A DNA stretch of 64,000 nt from NCBI RefSeq assembly GCF_001050345.1, contig NZ_LFMW01000002.1:186001-250000 (forward strand), read 5' to 3'. Below are positions 62,453 to 64,000 of the stretch, piece by piece; position 1 is the first letter of the stretch, and each line of letters starts with the position of its first letter. The translations under genes and the position numbers were made by a program. The notes below the pieces were generated by a model, which made no database searches, was not told where the DNA came from, and saw only the letters and a program-made list of their open reading frames with translations. This DNA comes from Pseudomonas fildesensis. GTDB lineage: Bacteria; Pseudomonadota; Gammaproteobacteria; Pseudomonadales; Pseudomonadaceae.

Positions 62453-64000
62453 ATGAGCTTCGGCGCCGATGAAGAAATCCTTCAGGATTTCCTTGTAGAG
62501 GCCGGCGAAATTTTAGAGCAGCTGTCCGAACAGCTGGTCGAGCTGGAAAGCCGACCGGATGATGCGAACCTGCTCAATGCAATTTTTCGCGGTTTTCACA
62601 CTGTAAAAGGGGGCGCCGGCTTCCTCCAGCTCCATGAGCTGGTGGAGTGCTGTCACATCGCCGAGAACGTGTTCGACATCCTGCGCAAGGGTGAGCGACA
62701 CGTCGACTCGGAACTGATGGACGTGATTCTTGAAGCACTGGATGCGGTCAACGGCATGTTCAGCGAAGTGCGCGAACGGGCACCAATCACTGCAGCCACC
62801 CCGGAACTGCTGGCCGCCCTGGCGCGCCTGGCGGAACCCTCGGCTGCACCGGTGGTTGAAGCGGCGCCTGAGCCGGTGGTTGAAGCTGCGGTCGATGTCA
62901 CTGACAGTGAGTTCGAGCAACTGCTGAACTCCCTGAATGAAGTCAAGGCGCAAGCCGAAGCGCCGCAAGCGGTAGCCCCGCCGGCCACGCCGACCAGTGA
63001 AGATATTACCGACGCAGAATTCGAATCCCTGCTCGACCAGTTGCACGGCAAAGGCCAGTTCGCGGCCGACGCCGTGCCACCGGCCGCTGCGCCGCAAGCA
63101 CCCGCTGCTGCTGCCAGCAACGACATCACCGACGACGAATTCGAAGCGCTGCTCGACCAGCTGCATGGCAAAGGCACGTTTGCTGCCGACGCCTTGCCGG
63201 CAGTCGCGACAGCGGCGGCGCCTGCTGCTGCAGCCAGTGCGGCACCTGCCGCCGCCGGCCTGATTTCCGATCACGAATTCGAATCGCTGCTGGACGAACT
63301 GCACGGCAAGGGCAAGTTCACCGACGTGGCCCCGGCCGCAACGGCGACTGCTGCCCCGGTGGCGGCGACACCGGCCCCGGCCAAAGCCGCAGCGCCTGCT
63401 GCCGCCAAGCCTGCCCCGGCCCCTGCAGCCGCCCCGGCGCCTGCGCGTGCCCCGGCTGCTGCCGTGGCCGACAAGCCTGCCAGTGAAGCCGAAACCACCG
63501 TGCGGGTTGATACCGCGCGCCTGGACGACATCATGAACATGGTCGGCGAGCTGGTACTGGTGCGTAACCGCCTGGTACGCCTGGGCCTGAGCAGCGGCGA
63601 CGAAGCCATGCAAAAGGCCGTGTCGAACCTCGACGTGGTCACCGCAGACCTGCAAACCGCCGTGATGAAGACGCGGATGCAGCCGATCAAAAAAGTCTTC
63701 GGCCGCTTCCCGCGCCTCGTTCGCGACCTGGCACGTCAGCTCAAGAAAGAGATCAACCTGGAACTGGTGGGTGAAGAAACCGACCTCGACAAGAACCTTG
63801 TCGAGGCCTTGGCCGACCCGCTGGTCCACTTGGTGCGCAACGCCGTCGACCACGGCGTGGAAACCCCGGAAGAGCGCGAAGCCTCGGGCAAGTCCCGTGG
63901 CGGCAAAGTGATTCTGGCGGCGGAGCAAGAGGGCGACCATATCCTGCTGTCGATCACCGATGACGGCAAAGGCATGGACCCGGCCATTCTGCGCAATATC
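62453..64000 (+). CDS. cheA: Chemotaxis histidine kinase CheA, partial at window end
   Basis: The first 516 residues of CheA are visible; the rest is beyond the edge. The P1 Hpt domain (1-125) has the phospho-acceptor His in GFHTVKGGAGFLQL. Residues about 130-340 form a long linker with four repeats of the type ITDDEFEALLDQLHGKG (from about residues 149, 185, 225 and 271), followed by an Ala/Pro-rich stretch. I see no P2 domain. The P3 dimerisation domain (TVRVDTARLDDIMNMVGELVLVRNRL) and the start of the ATPase domain (LVHLVRNAVDHGVE, DDGKGMD) follow. AAGGAG sits eight bases before the ATG. Confidence 0.95.
   Translation, partial: MSFGADEEILQDFLVEAGEILEQLSEQLVELESRPDDANLLNAIFRGFHTVKGGAGFLQLHELVECCHIAENVFDILRKGERHVDSELMDVILEALDAVNGMFSEVRERAPITAATPELLAALARLAEPSAAPVVEAAPEPVVEAAVDVTDSEFEQLLNSLNEVKAQAEAPQAVAPPATPTSEDITDAEFESLLDQLHGKGQFAADAVPPAAAPQAPAAAASNDITDDEFEALLDQLHGKGTFAADALPAVATAAAPAAAASAAPAAAGLISDHEFESLLDELHGKGKFTDVAPAATATAAPVAATPAPAKAAAPAAAKPAPAPAAAPAPARAPAAAVADKPASEAETTVRVDTARLDDIMNMVGELVLVRNRLVRLGLSSGDEAMQKAVSNLDVVTADLQTAVMKTRMQPIKKVFGRFPRLVRDLARQLKKEINLELVGEETDLDKNLVEALADPLVHLVRNAVDHGVETPEEREASGKSRGGKVILAAEQEGDHILLSITDDGKGMDPAILRNI

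Overview
The window looks like chromosome of a Pseudomonas of the fluorescens group. It is GC-rich and carries a single long polar-flagellum cluster with Pseudomonas-specific regulators (FleQ, FleS/FleR, FleN, HsbA/HsbR/HptB), a phhABC-phhR phenylalanine catabolic locus, a PlpD-type patatin autotransporter, and many REP-like palindromes of the kind scattered through fluorescens-group genomes. No tRNA, rRNA, CRISPR array, insertion sequence or prophage was seen.

Bases 1-16,000 hold housekeeping and accessory genes. In order they are the edge of a small membrane protein, a Sel1-like protein, rmuC, a transporter-fused hybrid histidine kinase facing rmuC, a DUF454 protein and a YecA-family protein, recQ, a MarR regulator, plpD, a Rdx/SelW-like protein, a small glycine-zipper protein, an EamA exporter with an AraC regulator, and a UDP-2,3-diacylglucosamine diphosphatase-like phosphoesterase. 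Bases 16,050-20,331 are the phenylalanine block: phhA, phhB and phhC (tyrB-like) on the minus strand, with the regulator phhR divergent and a PhhR-type box between them.

Bases 20,500-64,000 are almost entirely motility genes on the plus strand: flgFGHIJKL; a ketoacyl-ACP synthase III gene; fliC-flaG-fliD-fliS-fliT; fleQ; fleSR; fliEFGHIJ; hsbA-hsbR-hptB; fliK; fliLMNOPQR-flhB; a cold-shock gene and a repeat-filled gap; flhA-flhF-fleN-fliA; and cheY-cheZ-cheA, with cheA cut by the window end. The regulatory signals match the known Pseudomonas hierarchy. FleQ (class I) works with sigma-54, and sigma-54 -24/-12 sites are visible before flgF, fleS, fliE, fliK, fliL and flhA. A FliA (sigma-28) site lies before fliC.

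Most of the window is ordinary, well-known biology. The items most worth a second look are: (1) the lone KAS III gene between flgL and fliC, where glycosyltransferases sit in related species; (2) four repeats in the CheA linker that resemble the FliM/FliN/CheZ 'DEIDALL' peptide and replace a visible P2 domain; (3) a long composite palindromic repeat present in three copies and both orientations, plus a repeat graveyard with a broken DUF6124-like gene just before the flhA promoter; and (4) a flagellin whose variable region is built of flagellin-IN-like modules.
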